Source: Taudactylus pleione
Taxonomy: Eukaryota > Chordata > Amphibia > Anura > Myobatrachidae
Direction: 5' to 3'
NCBI GenBank assembly: GCA_031769625.1
Contig: JAUIMM010000534.1
Location: forward strand, 5,296,001 to 5,360,000
Length of the DNA: 64,000 nucleotides
Shown: in pieces, positions 45,771-56,763 of the stretch
Layout: every line of letters begins with the position of its first letter
Position numbering within the stretch: position 1 is the first letter of the stretch
Program-made: the position numbers and the translations under genes
The notes under the pieces: model-generated
Told to the model about the DNA's origin: nothing
Databases searched by the model: none
What the model saw: the letters and a program-made list of their open reading frames with translations, nothing else

Positions 45771-46374
45771 GCCAGCCAGCCCCTATGGAAAGGACTACAG
45801 CCAGCCCCTATATGGGCAAGGACAACAGTAGCCAGCCAGCCCCTATGATTGTATGGAAAACAGTAGCAAGCCAGCCCCTATGGTCAGCGTCAGCAACAGC
45901 TCCCTCCCTCTTCACAGTAGCCAGCCATACTTTATTATTTTTTATTTTTATAATAACAATCCATCTAAGACACCGAGCTCCCAGCTCCCTCCTAACTCAC
46001 AGCCGGAGTGAAAAATGGCGGCAATCACGGGACCTTTTATAGAAACCAAAACCCGCAAGAATCTGACAGCGGGATGATGACGTTTTGCCTCAATTTCAGA
46101 TGCGAGCCTGACTCGGATCCCGGCTCACCCCTAATTTAAATAAATACCAGCGGATGAATATGCATTGAAGGCTAAACATTGACAAACACAAATTTAAAAC
46201 CATCACTATAAAGTAGGGGTGAGCGGGTTCGGATTTCAGAAATCCGAACCCCCCCCGAGCCCCCCCGATCCGAGGCCGATCCGAGTCAGGCTCGACTTTT
46301 TCCGCCTGACTCGGATCTGATATCGAGGCAAAACGTCATCATCCCGCCTTCCGGGTCTCGCGGGTTTTGGATTC

Positions 46375-46381
46375 TATATAA
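46375..46381 (+). promoter_or_regulatory. TATA box of element B
   Basis: TATATAA within TTCTATATAAGGTACCCGC, followed by GCGCCATTTTCTCACTCGGC. The same block occurs in element C at 52523. Confidence 0.6.
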
Positions 46382-46766
46382 GGTACCCGCGTCAGCGCCA
46401 TTTTCTCACTCGGCTGTGGACAGTGAAGAGGGCTGGCTGGCTGGCTGGGCTGTATAGTGTAGTGTAGTGCAGTGTTGTGCTGTGCTGCGCTGTGCTGCTG
46501 TTGTCCATAGGGGCTGTGTCCACTCCTCCAAAGTCCATAGGGGCTGGCTTTGTTGTGCTGTGCTGCTGTTGTCCATAGGGGCTGTGTCCACTCCTCCAAA
46601 GTCCATAGGGGCTGGCTGGACTGTGTTGTGCAGTCAGTTGTCCATAGGGGCTGTGTCCACTCCAAAGTCCTGTGCAGTGTCCCAGTCCTAAAGGGGTGCT
46701 GTAGTGTTGTCCAGGGGGTGCTCTGTCCGTCAGGGGTGCTCCCCCCAAGTGCAAAAAAAATAAATA

Positions 46767-47830
46767 TTTTTTCTGTGTTTGTGAATTGTGTGCGCAGAAG
46801 CCGCACGTGTATCAACAAAGTAGCGCCAAGCGTGCGCCTGTGTCATAGGTAAAGGGCCGGCTGGCTTGACCGTTAAAGGGTGCTGTAACCCCCAAAGTGC
46901 ACTCCAAAAAAAATAAAAATATATATTTTTTTGTGTTTGTGAATTGTGTGTGCAGTAGCCGCACGTGCATCAACAAAGTAGCGCCAAGCGTGCGCCTGTG
47001 TCATAGGTAAAGGGCTGGCTGGCTTGACCATTAAAAGGTGCTGTAACCCCCAAAGTGCACTCCAAACCAAATAAAAAAATATTTTCTGTGTTTGTGAATT
47101 GTGTGCACTGTGGCTGCACGTGCAGCAACAAAGGAGCAGCGCCAAGCGTGTGCCTGTGTCCCATAAGTAAAGGTCTTGCTGGCTTGTCCGTTAAAGGGTG
47201 GTGTAACCCTCAAAGTGCGCTCCACAAAAAATTTAAAATTCTCCTTTTTTTTCTGTCTTTGTGAATTGTGTGGGCTGTAGCTGCACCTGCATCCTCAAAG
47301 CAGCAGCGACAAGCGTGCGTCTGTCTGTTAAAGGGCAGTGTAACCCCCAAACTGCACTCCAACAAAAATAAAAAATTTTCTTCTGTGTTTGTGAATTGTC
47401 TGCGCTGTACGTGCATCCTCAAAGCAGCAGCGCCAAGCGTGCGTCTGTCTGTTAAAGGGTGGTGTAACCCTCAAAGTGCACTCCATCAAAAATAAAACAT
47501 TTTCTTCTGTGTTTGTGAATTGTCTGCACTGTACGTGCATCCTCAAAGCAGCAGCGCCAAGCGTGCGTCTGTCTGTTAAAGGGTGGTGTAACCCTCAAAG
47601 TGCGCTCCACAATGAATAAAAAATTCTTCTTTTTTTTTCTGTCTTTGTGAATTGTGTGAACTGTAGCTGCACGTGCATCAACAAAGAAGCAGCACCAAGT
47701 GTGCGCCTGTGTCTCATAAGTAAAGAGCCGGCTGGCTCATTTCTTAAAGGGTGGTGTAACCCACAAAGTGCACTAGTCTCCAACAAAAATAAAAAAATAT
47801 TTTCTGTGTTTGTGTGCGCCTTAGCCGCAC
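46767..47830. repeat. Diverged 120-160-bp tandem repeats of element B, about eight units
   Basis: Units start at TTTTCTGTGTTTGTGAATTG near 46769, 46927, 47082, 47247, 47378, 47502, 47632 and 47798. They differ in length and sequence much more than the units of element C. Several contain GTGTCATAG/GTAAAG, a better splice donor than the C units have. Confidence 0.85.
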
Positions 47831-47851
47831 GTATATATCAATATAACATAA

Positions 47852-48930
47852 ATGGAGGACCAAACTTTCTCTGATAAAAATAAAATAGGGAAAGATCAAG
47901 AACCACTTCCTCCTAGTGCTGAAGCTGCTGCCACTAGTCATGACATAGACGATAACATGCCATCAACGTCGTCTGCCAAGGCCGATGCCCAATGTCATAG
48001 TAGAGGGCACATACAATTCCAAATGACAAAGTTCAGGAAAATGACCTTAAAAAAAACATTTAAATCATCTGAAGAGAAACGTAAACTTGCCAATATGCCA
48101 TTTACGACACGGAGTGGCAAGGAACGGCTAAGGTCTTTCCCTATGTTCATGACTAGTGGTTCAGCTTCACATGACGATGGAAGCCCTCCTCCCGCTAAAA
48201 AAATCAAATGAGTTAAGCTGGCAAAAGCACAGCGAAGAACTGTGCGTTCTAAGAAGATATCACAAATCCCCAAGGAGAGTCCAAGTGTGGTGGCGGTTGC
48301 GATGCCTGACCTTCCCAGCACTGGACGGGAAGAGGTGGCTCTTTCCACCATTTGCACGCCCCCTGCAAGTGCTGAAAGGAGCACCCACAGTCCACTTGCT
48401 GATATGCAAATTGAAGATGTCACTGTTGAAGTACAACAGGATGAGGATACTGGTGTAGCTGGCGCTGAGGAGGAAGTTGGCGAGGAGGATTCTGATGGTG
48501 ATGTGGTTTGTTTAAATCAGGCTCCGGGGGAGACTGTTGTTGTCCGTGGGATGAAAAAGCCCATCACGGTCATGCCTGGGCAGAAGACCAAACATTCCAC
48601 CTCTTTGGTCTGGCAATATTTCTATCCAAATCCGGACAACAACTGTCTTGCCATATGTACCATATGTAAAGGTGAAATAAGTAGGGGTAGGGATGTTAAC
48701 CACCTAGGAACACCCTCCCTTATACGGCACCTGCAGCGTGTTCATAAAAAGTTACTGTCAAGTTCAGAAACTTTGGCTAAGACCGTAAGCAGTCCAGGAA
48801 CACCTAAATCCCGTTGTCCTGTTGTATCCAAGCGCCTGCAAACCACACCGTCAACTCCCTCCTCGTCAATTTCCTCCTTAGTCAGGATCTTGCCTCTGAA
48901 GAGCCAGTTTGTGCAGGGACAGATTAATTG
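47852..48930 (+). pseudogene. Truncated hAT transposase of element B
   Basis: The start codon and first 118 codons match the intact protein of element C closely. A single-base change gives a TGA stop at 48209-48211, where C has an arginine codon. The frame is open again to about 48890 and includes the BED zinc finger (CTICKGEI, then RHLQRVH). It then jumps from the sequence after SSLV to the last bases of the gene (TTGCCTC), with loss of about 2 kb. The catalytic domain is therefore absent. The fragment could still bind DNA if translated past the stop, which is speculation. Confidence 0.9.
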
Positions 48931-49536
48931 CCAGCTTTTTTGTGGGGCCCCAAACGAACCAATCATTTCAGCCACAGTTGTGTGGCAGACCCTGGCGCTG
49001 AAATGATTGATTTGTTAAAGTGTGCATGTCCTGTTTATACAACATAAGGGTGGGTGGGAGGGCCCAAGGACAATTCCATCTTGCACCTCTTTTTTTTCTT
49101 TGCATTATGTACAGTTTGGGGCCTAGTTTTTCAAACTGCCATCCTGTCTGCCACTGCAGTATCACTCCTAGATGGGTCACGTGTTTGTGCCGCCCACTCG
49201 TGTCGCTTAGCATAGTCATCCAGCTACCTCGGCGCAACCTTTTGGACATAAAAACACTATTGTGAGGTATGAGGTGTTCAGAATAGACTGAAAATGAGTG
49301 GAAATTAAGGTTATTGAGGTTAATAATAGCATAGGACCAGAAAAACCCACAAATTCTGTGATTTTAGCTGTTTTTATGCTTTTTTTCAAAAAAATACAGA
49401 TTCAAAGCACAAAACCCAGAACCCAAAACACGGAAGGGTGGTTTTGGCAAAACCAATCCAGATCCAAAACACGAAGAAAGATCCAGATCCAAAACCAAAA
49501 GACGAAAAGTGGCCGGTGCACACCCCTACTATAAAG

Positions 49537-52353
49537 TTAGCCATAAGCATCAGCAACAAACGTGAGCATACACGTGCCAGACTATGATAATTAAGCAATG
49601 AGTCAGGTTCCATTATAAACTCTGGGGCGTCCTAAAAACCAATTAAGTTATACTTCCCTAGTACTGGAGCTTAATAGGCCCTCTAGGAAAAAAAACTAGC
49701 ACAAATTACACCCTACAGCTGCGCGGAGGCAGCACTATATCCCCAATGGATGGAGCCCGGCTGTAAATCATCAGCAAGCAGTTGGGGACAGGGGAGAGAG
49801 TTATGAGGGCTTAACCATGGTCTCATCACGAGCTGAGGCGTTTCGGCCACCTACGAATTCCAATGCTTCCCGGGATGTACAACCCCGCACCGGGCAACAC
49901 CTTAGCTCCAGGCTCCCTGCAGCATCTCCTCCATCTGTGGTAGATACACAGCTGCACCAGCCATGGCAGGGATAGCTCCATCCGGCAGGCCAGGTCACTC
50001 TCTGGCTGGGGTCTTCCACAAGGGCACCTGTCACAAAAGCAGGGCTGCTCTGAGACAGTACTGCAGGATTTTTTTCTTTAGCCAAGCCTCGGTGGTGACG
50101 GTGGTTCCTACAGTCACTCCACGGAGTCCTCAGGCTCTTCTCTTCACCAGCTGCATAGCTCCATTCCCAGGCAGCGGTCCTCTCCCAACAGCAGCCAACA
50201 GAGTCATCTTTGAGAGGTGAGTCCACAAGCTGCGGAGGTGCTGAGTCTTCTCCTTTCAGCGACGGACCCTTCCTCCATCTGGCTCCTGTCAGCAAGTGCA
50301 AGGTCCTCTCAGCGACAGTCTTCTGAGCAGCTGTGGTGAGTAATCCTCCAGGTCCGGCAGCAATCCAGGCCACCTTGGCGAGGTCCACTTCATCCTGGCA
50401 GCAGCTGGGGTCCTCTGGTCCTCACAGGGGTCTTCTGGCAGGGGCACCTCCCACACTGCCTGCTCTGTTCCTGGGTTTTCTGTGGGGAGTTCTCTGTAGC
50501 TTTGCAGGCAACTATTGTGTCTTCTGTACTGGGTCCTTGGGGGTTGTCACCACAGTGCTAGGCTCATCCGTCCTCTTCACAGGGATGCACACTGGGGGGT
50601 CCTAGCGCCGGCTCTTCGCAGCCAAGATACTTTCACTGCGAGAGCACTCTGGCCTCAACCACAGCCACCGACCTTCAGCGGGTCCTCCTCTGCATCTGGT
50701 TACTACTGTCTGGGACACCCTCTTCCAGTCTTCCCCCTGCAGATAAAACACGGCTCCCCATAGCTACATAGCGGCATTGGTGCACAGCTCATTCCCATAT
50801 GTGTGAACCCCCTCCACTCTCCATCTGCTGCCACTTTTATTAAGTTCCCTGGCGGGTCCGCCTTCCTCTGCTGGGTTCTCAGTCCTGACTGGTCTGGGGG
50901 CCCCAGTAAAAGTCTACCCCATGGGCCCTTTACTCCGCAGCTCAGGCCACCAATCCACATCAGGGGTTAATTTGCGGGGGTTTTCTGTGTTTGTGTCCGC
51001 AGATTCCAGTCTACCTATCCCATGCAGACTCAGTATGGCCAGCCTGGAGGGGGTCATACTAAGTTCAAAGCCTGCACTATAGTGCAAGTGTAAACTTTCC
51101 CTCATTACCTATGTAGGATCCCCGTTTGTAACCAATAACAATAAATAAATACATATTGGGGCTGCACGGCACCTGTGGGGCTATTTCCAATAGTAGCTCC
51201 TCTACCTCCCCCCCCCCCAAAGAAAAAAAAAAAAATCTAGGGTGCACATTGGAAAACAGGGAATCTGGGGGTGACCCCATAATTATGGGGGAACTATAAA
51301 TATAATTAGAGTAGCTTGTACTATATATTATTGTACTGTAGGTATATATACTGTATATACCTATGTAATAGCTGAGGATGGCTGCCATGTCTCCGCCCAT
51401 GTCCCCGCTATACTACATCAGCAGTGGGAGCAGTTTGCACACCCCGGGCCCCACTGCGTGCCGAGACATGGCAGCTGAAATTAGGATACAGAGCCATACC
51501 TAGACATTTTAACACCCTAGACAAGAGAGAAAACAGTGGAAACATCAAACCTTTTTTTTTAATAACCTCATTGCAGAGATATAACTCCCAGAGACAATGG
51601 AGGCACCTACCTCCAGGCACCAAGCCCTGAAGGGGCTTCTCCATCTATAGCATGTAAAGCAGCACGAGTGTGACCGCTGATCTTCCTATGCATCGGTGCA
51701 CCTGCTGCTGCTACAGCGTTGATCTGCTTTGTCCCAGGAGCCCTGCTAACATTCCCAACAGAGGACAGGAAGTAACCTGCCTAATATCCGTCAGCCTGCA
51801 CTGCAGCAAGCGACGGTGCACTTGCCACTGCTGCTAGAGAGTGAGCTGGGACCCGAGACACCTGTCTGATCTCCTATCCTAGGGGCCACCTGCCACTAAC
51901 TGCTGATTGTGCATCACAACAAACGGCGGCTCACCAGCATACAGTATGCTGCTGCAGAGTCTGCTGAAACTCGGTGTGTGTGTCTGACCCTGACCCACAG
52001 GAGCCCTGGAACAATATTCACATATCAGGCATAATAGTATATTAGCGTTTGTGTCGAAGTAAGCGCTGTCAAGGCTAACCTTGTAAAAGCCACACCGAAA
52101 TGCACATCATTGTCCTGCTGTGTGTCTGATGCCTCATGTACAAATTGTGAATACTACAGTACATATATATATTTGTACCTTTGCACTAACTTTAGGAGAA
52201 CTATCCCTGGGACCTGATACTGCAGGACCCGGCGTAGCAGCACCGAATCAGGCACAAAGGCTCATATACAGTTATACCTGATATGTAAGTTATCATAAAC
52301 CTCTAGACCCCATAGAATCATAGTCATATATTCTATATAAGTGTGATATATAT
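49537..52353. other. Sequence between elements B and C, no recognised gene
   Basis: Moderately GC-rich. It contains a 195-codon minus-strand open frame (50388-49801) that has no recognisable domain and no plausible splice or promoter context. A CAGAGCCATACCTAGAC at about 51489 resembles a single hAT end, but no partner was found. A C-run and TATA-rich stretches occur near 51210 and 51300-51365. Confidence 0.4.
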
Positions 52354-52522
52354 ATATATATTAGGGGTGAGCGGGTTCGGATTTCTGAAATCCGAACCCC
52401 CCCGAGCCCCCCCGATCCGAGTCCGATCCGAGTCAGGCTCGACTTTTCCCACCTGACTCGGATTCTGAAATCGAGGCAAAACGTCATCTTCCCGCCTTCC
52501 GAGTCTCGCGGGTTTTGGATCC

Positions 52523-52529
52523 TATATAA
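52523..52529 (+). promoter_or_regulatory. TATA box of element C
   Basis: TATATAA within TCCTATATAAGGTACCCAC. The pyrimidine-rich CATTTTCTCACTCGG about 25-30 bases downstream would suit a start site. It lies 4.2 kb before the start codon, with the repeat array between. Confidence 0.6.
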
Positions 52530-52875
52530 GGTACCCACGTCGGCGCCATTTTCTCACTCGGCTGTGGACAGTGAAGAGGGAGGATGGGAGTTAGGGCTGT
52601 GTAGTGTAGTGTAGTGTAGTGCTGCTGTTGTCCACTACTTCAAAGTCCATAGGGGCTGGCTGTGTTGTGCTGTGCTGCTGTTGTTAATAGGGGCTGTGTC
52701 CACTACTTCAAAGTCCATAGGGGCTGGCTGGACTGTGTTGTGCAGTCAGTTCTCCATAGGGGCTGTGTCCACTCCAAAGTCCTGTGCAGTGTCCCAGTCC
52801 TAAAGAGGTGCTGTAGTGTTGTCCAGGGGGTGCTCTGTCCATCAGGGGTGCTCCCCCCAAGTGGTAAAAATATAA

Positions 52876-55800
52876 TATATTTTCTGTGTTTGTGAATTGT
52901 GTGCGCAGTAGCCGCACGTGCATCAACAAAGTAGTGCCAAGCGTGCGCCTGTGTCATAAGTAAAGGGCCGGCTGGCTTGACCGTTAAAGGGTGCTGTAAC
53001 CCCCGAAAGTACACTCCAGTCCAAACCAAAAAAAAATTATTTTCTGTGTTTGTGAATTGTGTGCGCAGTAGCCGCATGTGCATCAACAAAGTAGTGCCAA
53101 GCGTGCGCCTGTGTCATAAGTAAAGGGCCGGCTGGCTTGACCATTAAGGGTGCTGTAACCCCCGAAAGTACACTCCAGTCCAAACCAAAAAAAAAATTAT
53201 TTTCTGTGTTTGTGAATTGTGTGCGCAGTAGCCGCACGTGCATCAACAAAGTAGTGCCAAGCGTGCGCCTGTGTCATAAGTAAAGGGCCGGCTGGCTTGA
53301 CCGTTAAGGGTGCTGTAACCCCCGAAAGTACACTCCAGTCCAAACCAAAAAAAAAATTATTTTCTGTGTTTGTGAATTGTGTGCGCAGTAGCCGCACGTG
53401 CATCAACACAGTAGTGCCAAGCGTGCGCCTGTGTCATAAGTAAAGGGCCGGCTGGCTTGACCGTTAAGGGTGCTGTAACCCCCGAAAGTACACTCCAGTC
53501 CAAACCAAAAAAAAAATTATTTTCTGTGTTTGTGAATTGTGTGCGCAGTAGCCGCACGTGCATCAACAAAGTAGTGCCAAGCGTGCGCCTGTGTCATAAG
53601 TAAAGGGCCGGCTGGCTTGACCGTTAAAGGGTGCTGTAACCCCCGAAAGTACACTCCAGTCCAAACCAAAAAAAAATAATTTTCTGTGTTTGTGAATTGT
53701 GTGCGCAGTAGCCGCACGTGCATCAACAAAGTAGTGCCAAGCGTGCGCCTGTGTCATAAGTAAAGGGCCGGCTGGCTTGACCGTTAAGGGTGCTGTAACC
53801 CCCGAAAGTACACTCCAGTCCAAACCAAAAAAAAAATTATTTTCTGTGTTTGTGAATTGTGTGCGCAGTAGCCGCACGTGCATCAACAAAGTAGTGCCAA
53901 GCGTGCGCCTGTGTCATAAGTAAAGGGCCGGCTGGCTTGACCGTTAAGGGTGCTGTAACCCCCGAAAGTACACTCCAGTCCAAACCAAAAAAAAATTATT
54001 TTCTGTGTTTGTGAATTGTGTGCGCAGTAGCCGCACGTGCATCAACAAAGTAGTGCCAAGCGTGCGCCTGTGTCATAAGTAAAGGGCCGGCTGGCTTGAC
54101 CGTTAAGGGTGCTGTAACCCCCGAAAGTACACTCCAGTCCAAACCAAAAAAAAAATTATTTTCTGTGTTTGTGAATTGTGTGCGCAGTAGCCGCACGTGC
54201 ATCAACAAAGTAGTGCCAAGCGTGCACCTGTGTCATAAGTAAAGGGCCGGCTGGCTTGACCGTTAAGGGTGCTGTAACCCCCGAAAGTACACTCCAGTCC
54301 AAACCAAAAAAAAAATTATTTTCTGTGTTTGTGAATTGTGTGCGCAGTAGCCGCACGTGCATCAACAAAGTAGTGCCAAGCGTGCGCCTGTGTCATAAGT
54401 AAAGGGCCGGCTGGCTTGACCGTTAAAGGGTGCTGTAACCCCCAAAGTACACTCCAGTCCAAACCAAAAAAAAAATTATTTTCTGTGTTTGTGAATTGTG
54501 TGCGCAGTAGCCGCACGTGCATCAACAAAGTAGTGCCAAGCGTGCGCCTGTGTCATAAGTAAAGGGCCGGCTGGCTTGACCGTTAAAGGGTGCTGTAACC
54601 CCCGAAAGTACACTCCAGTCCAAACCAAAAAAAAATTATTTTCTGTGTTTGTGAATTGTGTGCGCAGTAGCCGCACGTGCATCAACAAAGTAGTGCCAAG
54701 CGTGCGCCTGTGTCATAAGTAAAGGGCCGGCTGGCTTGACCGTTAAAGGGTGCTGTAACCCCCGAAAGTACACTCCAGTCCAAACCAAAAAAAAATTATT
54801 TTCTGTGTTTGTGAATTGTGTGCGCAGTAGCCGCACGTGCATCAACAAAGTAGTGCCAAGCGTGCGCCTGTGTCATAAGTAAAGGGCCGGCTGGCTTGAC
54901 CGTTAAGGGTGCTGTAACCCCCGAAAGTACACTCCAGTCCAAACCAAAAAAAAAATTATTTTCTGTGTTTGTGAATTGTGTGCGCAGTAGCCGCACGTGC
55001 ATCAACAAAGTAGTGCCAAGCGTGCGCCTGTGTCATAAGTAAAGGGCCGGCTGGCTTGACCGTTAAAGGTTGCTGTAACCCCCAAAGTACACTCCAGTCC
55101 AAACCAAAAAAAAAATTATTTTCTGTGTTTGTGAATTGTGTGCGCAGTAGCCGCACGTGCATCAACAAAGTAGTGCCAAGCGTGCACCTGTGTCATAAGT
55201 AAAGGGCCGGCTGGCTTGACCGTTAAAGGGTGCTGTAACCCCCGAAAGTACACTCCAGTCCAAACCAAAAAAAAATTATTTTCTGTGTTTGTGAATTGTG
55301 TGCGCAGTAGCCGCACGTGCATCAACAAAGTAGTGCCAAGCGTGCGCCTGTGTCATAAGTAAAGGGCCGGCTGGCTTGACCGTTAAAGGGTGCTGTAACC
55401 CCCAAAGTACACTCCAGTCCAAACCAAAAAAAAAATTATTTTCTGTGTTTGTGAATTGTGTGCGCAGTAGCCGCACGTGCATCAACAAAGTAGTGCCAAG
55501 CGTGCGCCTGTGTCATAAGTAAAGGGCCGGCTGGCTTGACCGTTAAAGGGTGCTGTAACCCCCGAAAGTACACTCCAGTCCAAACCAAAAAAAAATTATT
55601 TTCTGTGTTTGTGAATTGTGTGCGCAGTAGCCGCACGTGCATCAACAAAGTAGTGCCAAGCGTGCGCCTGTGTCATAAGTAAAGGGCCGGCTGGCTTGAC
55701 CGTTAAAGGGTGCTGTAACCCCCGAAAGTACACTCCAGTCCAAACCAAAAAAAAATTATTTTCTGTGTTTGTGAATTGTGTGCGCAGTAGCGCACGTGCA

Positions 55801-56740
55801 TCAACAAAGTAGTGCCAAGCGTGCGCCTGTGTCATAAGTAAAGGGCCGGCTGGCTTGACCGTTAAGGGTGCTGTAACCCCCGAAAGTACACTCCAGTCCA
55901 AACCAAAAAAAAAATTATTTTCTGTGTTTGTGAATTGTGTGCGCAGTAGCCGCACGTGCATCAACAAAGTAGTGCCAAGCGTGCGCCTGTGTCATAAGTA
56001 AAGGGCCGGCTGGCTTGACCGTTAAAGGTTGCTGTAACCCCCAAAGTACACTCCAGTCCAAACCAAAAAAAAAATTATTTTCTGTGTTTGTGAATTGTGT
56101 GCGCAGTAGCCGCACGTGCATCAACAAAGTAGTGCCAAGCGTGCGCCTGTGTCATAAGTAAAGGGCCGGCTGGCTTGACTGTTAAAGGGTGCTGTAACCC
56201 CCGAAAGTACACTCCAGTCCAAACCAAAAAAAAATTATTTTCTGTGTTTGTGAATTGTGTGCGCAGTAGCCGCACGTGCATCAACAAAGTAGTGCCAAGC
56301 GTGCGCCTGTGTCATAAGTAAAGGGCCGGCTGGCTTGACCGTTAAGGGTGCTGTAACCCCCAAAAGTACACTCCAGTCCAAACCAAAAAAAAAATTATTT
56401 TCTGTGTTTGTGAATTGTGTGCGCAGTAGCCGCACGTGCATCAACAAAGTAGTGCCAAGCGTGCGCCTGTGTCATAAGTAAAGGGCCGGCTGGCTTGACC
56501 GTTAAAGGGTGCTGTAACCCCCGAAAGTACACTCCAGTCCAAACCAAAAAAAAATTATTTTCTGTGTTTGTGAATTGTGTGCGCAGTAGCCGCACGTGCA
56601 TCAACAAAGTAGTGCCAAGCGTGCGCCTGTGTCATAAGTAAAGGGCCGGCTGGCTTGACCGTTAAAGGGTGCTGTAACCCACAAAGTACACTCCAGTCCA
56701 AACCCAAAAAAAAATTATTTTCTGTGTTTAGCCGCACGTA
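52876..56740. repeat. 160-bp tandem array, 24 full units plus a partial one, in element C
   Basis: Units start with TTTTCTGTGTTTGTGAATTG at about 52879, 53040, 53200 and so on in 159-161-base steps to 56558. A final shortened unit at 56718 runs into the transposase exon. Units are nearly identical; length differs mainly in the A run and in TTAAGGG versus TTAAAGGG. Each unit has the palindromic E-box CACGTG in GCCGCACGTGCATC, except where a base is lost or changed (for example 53065 and 55790). Each also has an intron-end-like pyrimidine/CAG stretch and a GTAAAG about 50 bases later. Confidence 0.95.
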
Positions 56741-56763
56741 TATATCAAATCGATATAACATAA

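Larger units (their letters stand above)
43017..46133 (-). mobile_element. hAT element A, rearranged non-autonomous relative of B and C (3.1 kb)
   Basis: The element begins TAGGGGTGTGCACCGGCCAC and ends GGCTCACCCCTA, flanked by ATTTAAAT on both sides (43009-43016 and 46134-46141). Its ends match those of elements B and C but in reverse order, so it lies on the minus strand. It has no intact transposase. It contains a triplicated transposase-like segment, a nested small hAT element (43883-44082) and a 50-bp tandem array. Confidence 0.93.
46214..49528 (+). mobile_element. hAT element B, internal-deletion derivative of C (3.3 kb)
   Basis: The TIRs TAGGGGTGAGCGGGTTCGG and CCGGTGCACACCCCTA are flanked by CTATAAAG on both sides (46206-46213 and 49529-49536). 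The order of parts equals element C: promoter region, tandem repeats, start of the transposase gene, then the 3' end. About 2 kb of the transposase is missing. Confidence 0.95.

Noticed and set aside
49801..50388. A 195-codon minus-strand open frame
   Set aside because: GC-rich, no recognisable domain, and biased composition (Trp, Gly, Pro, Arg). It has no promoter or splice context.
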